A stretch of DNA of 64,000 nucleotides from Amanita rubescens. Lineage: Eukaryota; Basidiomycota; Agaricomycetes; Agaricales; Amanitaceae. The stretch lies in NCBI GenBank assembly GCA_015039365.1, contig WION01000015.1:186001-250000 (forward strand), in the 5' to 3' direction. Below, piece after piece: positions 36,649 to 48,022 of the stretch. Every line of letters starts with the position of its first letter. The first letter of the stretch is position 1. The notes under the pieces are model-generated. The model saw only the letters and a list, made by a program, of their open reading frames with translations, was not told the DNA's origin and searched no databases. The position numbers and the translations under genes were made by a program.

Positions 36649-37639
36649 AGGAGATTTTTTCATGCCTCTACCTTTCGAAAAGAGCGTACCAGGCACCCTT
36701 CATTTCCGGCGAGCACCGGGACTATATGTATCTTCTTTTTTGGGGCTTTTGGTTGTCATGAAATGGGTTATAAAGTTGTTTTATGATTGTTTTTGAGTAA
36801 AATTAAAACCACACTGATCGAAGCGGCAGTCAGCGCGAGTTGCGTACAAATTTATGTTGGTTGCCGCCATTCCCTTCCATATATGTACATACCACCAACC
36901 CTCCGCATACCCGCTCATCCATCGCCGAAATCTTACAACTAGTTCTTAAGTCACTCTGTCTCAGAACCGTCACTGCCCTTCGCAGTTTCTCACCAACGCT
37001 TCTCATCACGGGCATTCGGTCGCTTGGGCAAGTGCTTCCCTTCTTCCGTCAGTGGTCAAGCTGCGGTCCTGCTCTCGTCACCAGTACATCCAACTTCAAG
37101 GGAGCCCATCCAAGCCTTGCTATCCCGTCGTTCAGCATGTGAATATAAACATGTTTAAAGATATTTAGTCACTCGAGCTGGAGTTGACTAGGAGAAGCCG
37201 ACCAACATGATGCCCGCACATTTCATGTACGTCGGGTAATACGTACAGTAATATAAAGCGCACCGCGCTACCACTATTTTGGCTGGTCCATATTTACCAA
37301 ACTCGTGTTTAAAATGACCATAAAACGACTTGATTGACAACCAAAGGCCAAAAATTGTAAAACAAAAATCTCCGCATGGCGCCGCGTCGTACCTCGTTCG
37401 AAGGCAAAAAGTATGGAAAAAGTCTCCTGCGGGGACCACGTCTGTACCCTGATGGTCCGTGCGCAGGCAGAGGTACGGAAGCTCGAAGCAGCGATAATCG
37501 CTTCGTGGAAGCAGAAGGCCAAGGGAGTGGTGTAAAGGGGCTAGATTGGTCCGTCAAAGGATCTGTCGTGCATATCGACAGATAACGGCACGCTCACTGT
37601 CAATACCATCATAGGTATTCATTTCATGGACCTTCACGT
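36649..37639. other. Intergenic between the membrane protein gene and its inverted relic
   Basis: Several overlapping open frames on both strands (36840-37142 plus; 37188-37557 minus) but none has a domain, signal peptide or paralogue in the window. I regard them as chance ORFs. Confidence 0.4.
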
Positions 37640-38145
37640 ATCCTTCCTTTCCTGTCATTTGCGCTTTTCCTGCAGAATATGACATAGCCAGCCAGCGATC
37701 GTCGACGCGAGCATCAACAGCGTGATTTTACCCGCAAATCCGACAGTGACAATGTCTACCATTGTTTCCCACCACGTTCGTGTATTGATGTCACTAGGCT
37801 GTGTAATACGGAATGCTCCAGTAGAAAGACGAAAAGCGTGTTGCGCTTCATTAGACTGCTCTATAACAAAAGCTTGTGAGATTGCAGCTTGGGGTTTTCC
37901 TTAGTCCTGAAAAGGACGTTGAGTTATCCAGCTTTGAAAAGCGCGGATATATAAAAGCAACACTTACGTCCCGTTTGGTTCACCCTCGAATACAATTTCG
38001 TTTTGCTGTGGCAAGAGTGAGCATTGACTAGGCGAACAAGATACTTCGAACGGACCTGGTCATTGGTTGGACTTCTTCCGAGTTTGACCACGGCAGGACG
38101 GGTGACACGACAGTCCGCGCGAATTTCATGCATCGTGAACAGACC
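37640..38145 (-). pseudogene. Inverted relic of the single-pass membrane protein gene
   Basis: On the minus strand the start region (ATGAAATTCGCGCGGACTG, near 38130) matches the signal-peptide exon of 35677-36648. Farther on AISQAFVIEQSNEAQHAF and a membrane helix (ITLLMLASTIAGWLCHILQEKRK, about 37670-37740) match the ectodomain and TM exon. A stop directly after the helix removes the cytoplasmic tail, and the signal-peptide exon is out of frame. Confidence 0.7.
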
Positions 38146-39505
38146 TCTTCGTCGCATAAGGATGTGCCTTCCTTATCTGCCGAGGTCATCATCTTCCTTA
38201 CCCGCTGTCATCCCCGTCCTCCCCTACTCCCGAGTCTCCCACCCATACCAAACTAGCCCTAGCCCTACTCGTCATTCATTTTTCTTGCTTATTTCCGGCC
38301 CGGAAATGAAATCTGCAGGCAGCAGTACACGTTTCGCCGCTGTTGGCCAATACTACACGAGGCCTGAAAACGCAGCGATTGATAACCCCACAAAATTCGT
38401 CGTGAAAAGGGTGTATCCTACCAGAATAAGGAGGGCTGGTGTGTGTGTGTGTGTGTGTGTGTGACATTTCCCGTAATGTTTCAGGTCCTGGTGCGGGTGG
38501 AGGCGATATAGCGGAGATGGAGGTTCATTTCAACGATGTCTTGTCGTCGTCCTATTGTGTATGTAGCTGAAGAAGAAACAATTGACGTGCTTGCCCCGCA
38601 CAAGAAACCGCCTGCGGCGTACCATTTCACCTTCGCGTCCTCGTCTGTGTTGAATGTTTCTCGTCCGAGACGGTGCTCACTTGGAGAGATGAGAGCGACT
38701 CTGTACTTTCAATTTTCAAAGGTGGACGATGCGGGGGGTGTTGAAGGAAGCGCTGGAGATGAGAGCCTGAGTTCGGCTGAAGTAGGGCATGCAAGGCTCT
38801 CACTCAGTGTAACTGTGCTGTGAGGCTGTAGACGTCAGTGCGGGTGCGAACCGGCGGGCGATAAGCAGGAAGTAGTGGATACTGGATAGGTCGCGGGTGG
38901 CTAAGGTAAAGTGACACGAGCACATCGTCCCCTCAAAAATACACACATTGGCACAGCAACAAGTGCAGGCCGGTGGCCCAGGGACAGCGATCAAACCTGT
39001 CAATTTGCCATACGGCATCCAATGCGGTTCAACCTGACACAGAATGATTGTCAGATTGTCTTGAGCATCGTGTCTGCCCCATGAGACAGAGAGGTATTCC
39101 CGGGCCGCAGGCCTCCACGGTTCAATGTAACTAATAGGACCTAACTGAGTTTGAATCGACCTACTGCTTTTAGTGCATTTAGAAGAAGCGTGCAGGCTGC
39201 AACGTCTGTTGCACGGTGCCTCTCACCCGTCTTCGTGAATCTAATCCCACTACATTGCACAACCAGATGCCACCCAAATCACAGAAGCCTCAGATTCCTT
39301 TTCATATGTGATTGTGTGGGTTGCATCCCATCTGCCGGACTAAGCCGAGAGCCATTTTCCACGAAGTTCCATATGGCTTGTGACATGTGACATCTTTCCT
39401 CTTGGCCCACATCATTCATCACACAACACCAGGTACCCTCATTTCAGTCTATTCTAAGCCTAAGTCTCAATTCCATACATGATTCTTTCATAGGCTGTGA
39501 TCACC
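38146..39505. other. Intergenic, no gene recognised
   Basis: Open frames (38024-38464, 38536-38823, 39151-39390) have no recognisable content. A GT repeat sits at 38439-38462. The CpG-poor zone begins near 39365. Confidence 0.5.
38439..38462. repeat. (GT)12 microsatellite
   Basis: Perfect dinucleotide repeat GTGTGT over 24 bases. Confidence 0.95.
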
Positions 39506-42500
39506 ATGTCACCAGATCCACCTCAGGTAGTGGATACTAGCATCTTTGCTGGATACCAGAACATTCTTGTTAAGGATAGTGAATTCATGGAGGTATCAGT
39601 GTTTCAGCATTGTTTCACCTGGATCTTGTCAATAATGAAGACTCATAGATCAACATCAACTACTTTTCTAACACTGATCTACCTCCTTTGCCTCCCATTA
39701 AACATTCTAGTACTTTCTTTACAGGCCAACATAAGTACTTGCAGAAATTGAAGGATCACTATACCACCCAAGTTCAAAGACAAAGGAAAATTTTCCTAAT
39801 GCATGGTTTAGGTGGCATTGGCAAAACTCAGATTTGCCTTAAATTTATTGAAGAAAATCCTGACTTGTGAGCATTTTAAACATTAGTATAGTAATTCAAA
39901 ATAACCAACCTACATATGCAAGGTTCTCTGATATATTCTGGATTGATGCTTCTACAGAGAAAACCATTGAATTTGTACTCACACAAATATCTTCAACCTA
40001 CAGGACTTCACCAGATGATAAACCCTCAGCCAGATCTGCTCTTGATTGGATTTCTGAAAAGCCCAACTGTTTGATTGTGTATGATAGAGCAGATGGACAT
40101 TTCTCAGTAGTTGAGAAGTTCCTCCCACCAGGGAATGGTGGGAATGTTATGATAACAAGTAGGAATATTGGGTTGAAGAGATTGAGCAAGAGTTCAATGG
40201 AGATTCATGGCATGGAAGATGAAGATGCTACTTCCTTGCTTTTGAAGTCAGCCATGCTGGATGAGGCAGACAATGATATCTATAATCTTGCCCAGCAGCT
40301 TGTGTCACAATTGGATGGAATCCCTCTTGCCATTGACCAAGCAGGAGCATATATGCATTCCTGTGGTTGCAGTATTAATGGTTATCTGGAAATGTACACA
40401 AGTTACAAGGACAAACTAATGAGGGATACTCCAGGATTTGAGGGAGCTTCAGATTATGGGAAATCTACATACAGGACATGGGACATGTCCATGAAAAAGA
40501 TGGAGGATATGGCTGCAAGAGATGGTTCACAAGAATCCATTGGAGCACAAAGTGCCATCAAGCTCTTGAGGATCTTTGCTTTCCTAGATCATGCCAATAT
40601 ACCAGAAGAGTTATTCAAAAATGCTGCTGAGAACTACATGAAAAGAAATATCGAGGATGATATGTATTTCTCATCATCATTGAGTTTGTTGAATGATGAA
40701 ACTGTGTTCATGGGAAAAGATAGGGAGTGGGACAAATTACAGTTTCTACATGGCATCCAGGTTTTACTCTCATTCTCCTTTGTCAGGAGTCATAATCACC
40801 TGTATTCCATGCATCTACTAGTAAATGCCTGGAGTAGGAACTGCATACCAAAATCAGAAGTAACCAATCACTATTACAGAGCAAGAGCACTGTTGTCCTG
40901 TTCAATAGGTGTTGACAGGAATACTGATAATTATGAATTATGTCAATCACTTGCACCACACATAAGGTCAAACTTGTTGCATGGGTTGGAATTAAAGTTG
41001 AACAGCTACCATGATGATCAATATACAGCATTTGCACTTATATTTAAACGTGCTGGGAGCTGGGATGAGGAAGAGCAATTGTTACATGTTGCAGTTCATC
41101 AAAGAAAGATAAAGCTTGGAATGGACCACATAGACACACTTGTCAGCATGGCCAAATTGGCATCATCATACAGGAATCAAGGAAGGTGGGATGAGGCAGA
41201 GAAGCTTCACATGGATGTGATGAATGCAAGGAAAACCAAGCTTGGGTCAGACCACCCAGACACTCTCACCAGCATGGTCAACTTGGCATCAACATACTGT
41301 AATCAGGGAAGGTGGCATGAGGCAGAGAAGCTTCAGATAGCTGCAATGAACACATTCAAAACAAAGCTTGGACCTGACCATCCATCCACTCTTACCAGCA
41401 TGGCCAATTTGGCATTAACATACTCAAATCAGGGAAGGTGGCATGAGGCAGAGAAGCTTCAGATAGATGTGATGAATGCAAGAAAAACCAAGCTTGGGTC
41501 AGACCATCCAGATGCTCTCACCAATACAGCCAATTTGGCATCAACATACTGGAATCAGGGAAGGTGGGATGAGGCACAAAAACTTCAGATAATTGTGATG
41601 AATGCATTCAAAACAAAGCTTGGATCTGACCATCCATCCACTCTCACCAGCATGGTCAAGTTGGCATCAACATACAGGAGTCAGGGAAGGTGGGATGAGG
41701 CAAAGAAGCTTCAGATGGATGTGATTGATGCAAGAAAAACAAAACTTGGATCAGAGCATCCAGACACTCTCACCAGTGTGTCCAGTTTGGCATCAACATT
41801 CTGGAAAGAGGGAAGGTGGGATGAAGCAGAGAAGCTTCAAATGGATGTGATGAATTCAAGAAAAACAAAGCTTGGATCAGACCACCCATCCACTCTCACC
41901 AGCATGGCCAATTTGGCATCAACATACAGCAAACAAGGAAGGTGGTACAAGGCAGAGAAGCTTGAAATGGATGTGATGGATGGATTCAAAACAAAGCTTG
42001 GCCCAGAGCACCCAAAAACTCTTGTCAGCATGACCAATTTGGCATCAACATACAGGAATCAGGGAAGATGGCATCAGGCAGAGAAGCTTGAGATGGATGT
42101 GATGAATGCAAGAAAAATCAAGCTTGGATCAGATCACCCATCTATTCTAACCAACATGGCCAATTTGGCATTAACATACTCAAATCAGGGAAGGTGGCAT
42201 GAGGCAGAGAAGCTTGAGATGGATGTGATGAATGCAAGGAAAACAAAGCTTGGATCAGATCACCCATCCACTCTCACCAGCATGGCCAACTTGGCATCAA
42301 CATACTGTAATCAGGGAAGGTGGCATGATGCAGAGAAGCTTCAGATAGATGTGGTGAATGCAAGACAAACAAAGCTTGGATCAGACCATCCATCCACTCT
42401 CACCAGCATGGCCAATTTGGCATCAATATACTGGAATCAGAGAAGGTGGCATGAGGCAGAGAAGCTTCAAATAGATGTGACAAATGCATTCGAAGCAAAG

Positions 42501-43079
42501 CTTGGATCGGACCACCCATCCACTCTCACCAGCATGGCCAATTTGGCATCAACATACTTGAATCAGGGGATGTGGGATGAGGCAGAGAATCTTCAGATGA
42601 ATGTGATGAATGTATCCAAAACAAAACTTGGATCAGACCACCCAGACACTCTTGTCAGCATGGGAAATTTGGCAACAACATACTGGAATCAGGGAAGGTG
42701 GGATGAGGCAGAGAAGATTGAGATGCATGTGATGAATGCATTCAAAGCAAAGCTTGGATCAGATCACCCATCCACTCTCACCAGCATGGCCAACTTGGCA
42801 TTAACATACAGGAAACAGGGAAGGTGGGATGAGGCAGAGAAGCTCAACATGGATGTGATGAGTGTAAAAAAAAAAACCAAGCTTGGATTGGATCACCCAT
42901 CCACTATCACCAGCATGGCCAATTTGGCTTCAGCATACAGGAATCAGGGAAGGTGGGATGAGGCAAGGAAACTTCACATGGATGTGATGAATGCAAGAAA
43001 AACCAAGCTTGGATCAGACCACTCATCTGCTCCCACCAGCACTGACCAATTTGGCATCAGATCAGGGAAGGTGGGATGA
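39506..43079 (+). CDS. NB-ARC protein with 15 tandem TPR repeats (fungal NLR-like)
   Basis: Three exons: 39506-39592, 39649-39866 and 39923-43079, with introns of 56 nt each; in frame this gives 1153 residues. After a short N-terminus (PPQVVDTSIFAGYQNI, then LPPLPPIKHSSTFFTGQ) comes the P-loop GLGGIGKTQ at about residue 90, Walker B-like CLIVYDRAD, VMITSRN and the GIPLAIDQAGAYM (GLPL-type) block, so the NTPase core is complete. A winged-helix-like part follows, then from 41118 fifteen 42-43-residue TPR repeats of type GSDHPSTLTSMANLASTYxNQGRWxEAEKLQ. A sixteenth repeat is broken. There is no recognisable N-terminal effector domain. Fungal proteins of this build act, where studied, in non-self recognition and programmed cell death. 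The gene lies in a CpG-poor island unlike its surroundings, yet its frame is intact. Confidence 0.88.
41118..43010 (+). repeat. Tandem array of 15 TPR-coding 126-bp repeats
   Basis: Fifteen units of 126 bp (one of 129 bp with an extra Lys codon, near 42871), each coding one TPR. Units are alike at DNA level, e.g. CTCACCAGCATGGCCAA recurs in most. Neighbouring repeats differ mainly at a few codons (the residue after ASTY; ARKTKL against AFKTKL), the pattern expected of repeats that keep recombining. Confidence 0.92.
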
Positions 43080-43299
43080 GGCAAAGAAGCTTCAGATGGA
43101 TGTGATTCAAAATGCAAGCTTGGAAGGAACATGTGGGAACAAAGGACAGAAGTTGAATGAGGCACAGAAACTGGAGTCAGATGTGATAAATGCCACAAAA
43201 GTGAAGTTCAAATCAGGCCATCTGGATGCAAGTCTCACTGGTATCACTGACCAAGCCCCAGTCCCCTTCCAATCAAGTTCTTCTTCAGCAAGATCATAA
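43011..43299 (+). pseudogene. Degenerate 3' repeats of the TPR array
   Basis: Sequence of a sixteenth repeat (GSDHSSAPTS) loses register around 43040-43060, and the gene stops at 43079. Another frame continues DQGRWDEAKKLQMDVI and a weaker repeat (GQKLNEAQKLESDVINATKVKF), ending at 43299. So the array was once longer, or the end is a decayed remnant. Confidence 0.7.
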
Positions 43300-44159
43300 C
43301 CAACCTGCAAACATGGTAAAATTAAGCATGCTGACCTTGGGCTTGCATCTAATCACTTCTTTTACTTAGCCCAAGCCCCTTGATCAGCTAGGAGTCTCTG
43401 GTGGCCCATGTGTTGAATATCACAACACTATCTTGGCATGCTTTATAGGTATACCAAAGCCTGTCTCCACCTCTTTCATCTCTTTCATACATTCATTTGC
43501 TTACCCTTTGATACTACATGCCTCTCTCTACACTTTATGGACCTATTGGTAAACATATAAATAGCATGCTTCTCCCCCTCTCACTTCAGCACCAATATCC
43601 ATAACTGAGGTGAGATGTTCCTTATGAATCTTACAAAACCCTGAGTCCTAACATATGTCACATAGGTTACTCTTACTCCTAGGTCTTTTACCATTTAACA
43701 CCATGGTATTATATTATTGTGTGCCAACTCCCACTATGTACAGTTTTAACCTGTTCTTTGATGTAGCCTGTTTTGTAGTATGCCCAATTTCAATTGTGTT
43801 TTTTCAATATCATATACATATGCATGTACATATGTGGATGCCCCTAGTCCATTAGCAAGTGTACAGCTTGTTTCCATCCACGTGGTTCTTGAAACTGTGC
43901 CCACTGATAAGTCACTTCACTGACAACACTACCCTTTATATATCAGGTACATGCCTCAGTGGTAGATTTATATTATTATATATAGCCAATAACCAACAAT
44001 GTAAACCAAGTGTCCCAGCGTTGCACCAGAATTTCACATGGGATTTAATGCATGAACCTCAGTTCATGTATATACACACAGTGGAATCATTGAATAAGTA
44101 CATACCCAGTCATTCAACATTGACGATAGAGTACTTTTGTGCATACATATGAATGTATA
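43300..44159. other. AT-rich CpG-poor 3' flank of the NB-ARC gene
   Basis: No gene seen. The sequence stays CpG-free to about 43880 and then returns to the usual composition. Short open frames (43655-43855, 43859-44152) look accidental. Confidence 0.5.
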
Positions 44160-44830
44160 CATACATGCTACAATAAAAAAGTCATAACAGCATTAAGTCC
44201 GTGCCGAGGAGAAAGCGGAGAAGGTAAAGCATGATATCGTCTCAGGAGTCCTCGAACCAATCGAGTCGTATTTTGCGTGATATATAGGCATTGCGGTGCT
44301 CGTCGCTGGGCCGTGGTACGGCATCGTCGGCATCGAGTCGAGTTGTGACAAATTGATGCGCGAACAGGTCAGCGTCCGCAAGTTGGCCAAAAGAAGCCCA
44401 AGTCATTCTGACATTCGCATTCGACGAAGTGATTGTGGATGTACCTGGTATGTTGGTCCATAATCACCACCATGTTGTTCAGACTGAGCCTACATATATG
44501 CTTTAGGCGTCATGCCCTTTCCAAACCTATATGTGATGTAATTCGAGCACAGCCTGAGCGACCATGATCGTAATTTGAAGAGGGACCAATGAAAAGATGA
44601 CGGTGTAGAACTTTATGAGTGCCACTCGCTCGAAATTGAGGTATGGCATTTTGCATACAGGAAGTACGGCTTGCGAGTAACATGTCGCGCTCACAAGCCT
44701 CTCCGTAGGGGTCGTAATATCCGCCGCTATTTGGATTATCAACCGGTACGCGGTACTTAAAGGTTGGGACCACTGAGCGTTGATTTCTCCTTGGATGTTT
44801 TTTGTAGGTTATGTATCCTGGGATGACGAC
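44160..44830 (-). pseudogene. Partial tetraspanin copy
   Basis: The minus strand repeats the 3' half of the tetraspanin gene at 52524-53854: VALIKFYTVIFSLVPLQITIMV (last membrane helix), NLSQLDSMPTMPYHG and YHAKYDSIGSRTPETIS, plus part of the 3' flank. Near 44840 it jumps from the segment equivalent to 53186 to that of about 53331, an internal deletion, and the first helices are absent. Frames are broken around the Cys-rich loop (GGYYDPYGEACERD where the parent has CCGYYDPFEEATVSATCYS). Confidence 0.8.
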
Positions 44831-45524
44831 AACGTCTGCGTGAGACTAGTGCGTTTGGCCTTGCGGCGACGGCGTGCCCGTGAGGGGGCCATTGGAGAAG
44901 CTGGTTGTTGCTGGAGAAGGCGAATCAAGGCGCCGTCTGAGTCTCTGGGTACGTGCAGGCGTCAGATATGGTGGGTGGGTGGTATTGGTACGCTCAGGGC
45001 CAATCCCCACAAGTAGGCTAGATGGAAATGTCCGACACGTGTAATGGTGTCGAGCAATGGCGGTCGATTTGAAGCGAAATCAGCTGTGAGATACAGCAAG
45101 GTAGGCCTAAGCCCTCAGCAAGGCGCTGGTTTAAATAGTCTGAGCAGTAGGCGATGAAAGAAAACCACGCTTGTGCGGTAAGAGGTCCGTTGCCTTCAGC
45201 TTCGTGCATCACGGGTTTCCCGTCGGAGGTTCGTACTCTGCATGCAGAAGCTACGGGTGTCCATTCTCCGCTTCACATCAAGGCCTGCCTCTCCACGTAG
45301 GGCCTCAGTGTACAGTGCAGACAGATCTAGAACCAGGACTAAGGACTTACCAAAGTCAAGCTTACCATCAAACGAGGTCAGCAAGACCGGCCGTCGTGGG
45401 AGATTGGTTCCCACGGGCACGCGTTGACGGAGACAAACCTTAAGCGATGCGCACGAACGACTCAACACGAGGGTTCTTGTGGTCTGGGTTACCAGCATAT
45501 TCTGTACAAAATAGCTTCAAAGGG
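44831..45524. other. Region with possible coding debris
   Basis: On the minus strand 45196-45498 and 45018-45212 are open and could join (the frame contains DFGKSLVLVLDLSALYTEALRGE, and then HEAEGNGPLTAQAWFSFIAYC). I see no start, no family and no paralogue. It may be a gene remnant. Confidence 0.3.
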
Positions 45525-47625
45525 TCAAGGAGAAACAACAAGTGCAAGACCATATATAGCCATATACACCGCATCTAATTCCTTTACATACATCTGCTCG
45601 ATTGCTCTGCGCCTGTTAAAGTTCCACATTCAGGCAAGGGAAGATGAGGAAGGACTGAATAACACACCTGAAATTTCCCTTCATCTAATTGTGAAAAAAA
45701 ACGTGACGGCTCTCCATTAAACACGGAGTAACAAAGAAAAAACTGGCTCACTGTTCGAGGTAGAGTGCCCTTATCCACAACGAAGATCAATCTCTTGTCT
45801 GCTATCCGCTCTTGCACATATTGACGAGAATTGAAGTCTTCCATCCGTCGAATTATCAATTCTTTCAGATCGTCTTCTGACATTGTCGATGAAGCATCAT
45901 CGGGGGCCTCGATAAAAAGCGCGGGAGAAGGCCTCAGGTGTCCGACCACGATGCACTCCTTCACCAAATCGCCACACAACTCATATACTTTTTCCTCAAT
46001 AGCCCTGCGAAGGGAAGAGAAGAAAAAAGTTCGATCCTTGTTCAGTATTCCAAAGTCAACACGATCCAAAATGACAAACTTTGTGTCGATAAGATCTGCA
46101 GCTTCGCTTTTGATCCAGTCGTCGTCCCTACCACGGAATACATACGATCCGTCGGGCTGTCTCTCGAACAGGTCGCCCGTGTGGAAGTTTCCGTCCGCTG
46201 ATAGAAGGTGGGGTTGTGGAATTTGGGGTGAATCAGCGAGTAAGATGAATTTAAGTAATCGGGCAGAAGCGGGACTGTCGACGTCAGTGGTGTCCGTCGC
46301 AGGATCGAATCTGTATGATATGCCTGATACCGGATGCATATACCGAGCGGGCTTTCCGGGAACAGATACCATGAGGGTACCTTGGCATGGTCATTCGCAT
46401 AGAGCGTAGAAGATTGTAAGCATACCGCATTCCGTCGTCGCATACATGTCCTTTCATAACCATCGTTGAGCTAATTAGCTACGATGGAGCAAAACAAAAC
46501 AAAACAGACCGACCATTAGTGGAATACCATTCTGGAAACACCAATCGTCATCGGCGACAGATATCGGAACACCGCCATACGACACAGTTCTCATCTCCTG
46601 GAGCAATCTCAGCAATTCGGAATTTTTCTTCGCTGCTTGAATCTGCGGAGCGAGCCATGTGCCGTAGGCGGTCATACGATTCAACCCACATAGGTTAACC
46701 ATGTTAAATAACTCTTCGATAGAGTATCGCACTACGGGAAGGCTTGACGATGCATGATCCCGTGTACAAGCATCCGAGGTACTCTGGGGTGTGCATACAG
46801 TAGAAAAAAGAGTGAGCGTCATGATTTGGCCAATGCAATTCCTGAATGAATCATCCAGTTTCGGGAATACGCACGAATGATGGTGGCGACGGCACAAATG
46901 CTGCCGCGCCAGAGGAAGGCATCCTGAATATCGAAGCGCTTTCCATCGAACCATATTCTGAATTGCGTCTTGTAATATATGCTGACGAATTTCTGTGTCA
47001 AAGGCACGACCTTGGGACTGCCGGAGGTCGATCCTGACGTTAAGTAAATGAAACAAAAGTCTGAGGGGGAAGAAGAGAGGTCTTCGATTGCTGGTAATGT
47101 GACATCGCCGCTCGGGTTCTCGAGAGTTTCGATGGGGGTTAGAGCCATCTTAGGGAATGGACAGTCCGTTGTTGCATTTTCTAAAGATGGTTCGTACAGG
47201 ATCATTCTGGATCCAGCTTTCTCCATGAGAGCAAAGATAATTTCAGGATGGGTTAATGTCATTGGACACATCTGGGGAATGTAGGACAATCTCGCCAGGG
47301 CGACGGCGTATATGACATGTTGTATATCTGAGCCAGAGAACCTACGAATTGTCGCCGCGTCAGACGAAAAACAAAGAAAGTAGAAGAATACCCACAGGAG
47401 CGTGACGACAGAACGATTTGGGATACCTCTCGCAGTCAACTCCGTCATGAGGAAGCCCGCGACTCTGTCAACTTCAGCAGCGAACTCGGCAACGGTCATG
47501 TTGTTCCATTCCTGAGATGGTTCTGATCCTCTAAGAATCGGCAACTTGAATAGAACGGTGTTTCCGCAATTTTTCGCACGGTGTTGTAGGAGAGCGATAT
47601 GGTTATACTCGAGTGTGAGGTCCAT
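45525..47625 (-). CDS. Adenylate-forming enzyme (AMP-binding domain only)
   Basis: Starts at 47625. ANL-superfamily core motifs are present in order: FCFIYLTSGSTSGSPKVVPLT (A3, ATP binding), MYATTECG (A5), HTGDLFERQPDGSYVFRGRDDDWIKSEAADL (A7-A8), then IEEKVYELCGDLVKECIVVGHLRPSPALF and LIFVVDKGTLPRT. The end is reached through a 17-nt micro-exon (45668-45684) giving PRTMKGNFRRRAIEQMYVKEL, which matches the invariant Lys region (A10) of the family, with the stop at 45525. It most resembles the A domain of basidiomycete adenylate-forming reductases, but there is no carrier or reductase domain, so it probably makes an acyl- or aryl-AMP/CoA. The neighbouring 2OG dioxygenase gene on the same strand could act in the same pathway (inference). 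Confidence 0.85.
45668..45684 (-). other. 17-nt micro-exon in the adenylate-forming enzyme gene
   Basis: Sequence ATGAAGGGAAATTTCAG, bounded by CACAATTAG upstream and GTGTGTTATT downstream. Including it restores T-M-K-G-N-F-R-R-R in frame, the expected A10-region sequence; skipping it loses the catalytic Lys. Confidence 0.75.
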
Positions 47626-48022
47626 GATTAAAGCCCTGTGTGCTCCAGAGTGTGTGTCTGCAGATGAAACAATGATAAACCTGGGGACTGTTTCTGGGAA
47701 ATGCGGCGATTGCTCGGTTTAATAAGGAAAGGTGTGTCGTCGCTTGCCCCTGTTACAGTCTTCGCAACATCCCGTCCTCCGTAAAATATCCTATTTAAGC
47801 TGATGCAGTTGGTTCAGATTCGTTTGTAAGATCATCATGCATGAACCGAGTATTCAGCTCGGTCACAGGCGGCCTCACGATATGTATCTGATATCGTCTT
47901 ACTAACGTCATCGCAGGTGGCTTTGGCGGATAGCACTCTGATCAAGCGACTCAAGCAAAAAAATTACTTTCTTGCCCGAAACCGAACTCTCCTAGAGTAA
48001 GTACGGGAAAGATCTATTCTTC
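47626..48022. other. Promoter region of the adenylate-forming enzyme and 3' flank of the dioxygenase
   Basis: About 400 bases without an ORF. A TATTTAAG stretch at about 47790 could be a promoter element for another direction. Nothing else firm. Confidence 0.4.

Noticed and set aside
36840..37142. Plus-strand ORF of 100 residues
   Set aside because: No domain, no paralogue, unconvincing start; treated as chance.
41118..43010. CRISPR-like or satellite repeat
   Set aside because: Units are contiguous, in frame, and encode TPRs; no spacers.
39365..43880. Retrotransposon as the cause of the CpG-poor island
   Set aside because: No reverse transcriptase, integrase, LTR or target-site duplication seen; the only coding content is the NB-ARC/TPR gene.
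45831..46409. Plus-strand ORF of 192 residues
   Set aside because: Shadow of the adenylate-forming enzyme gene.
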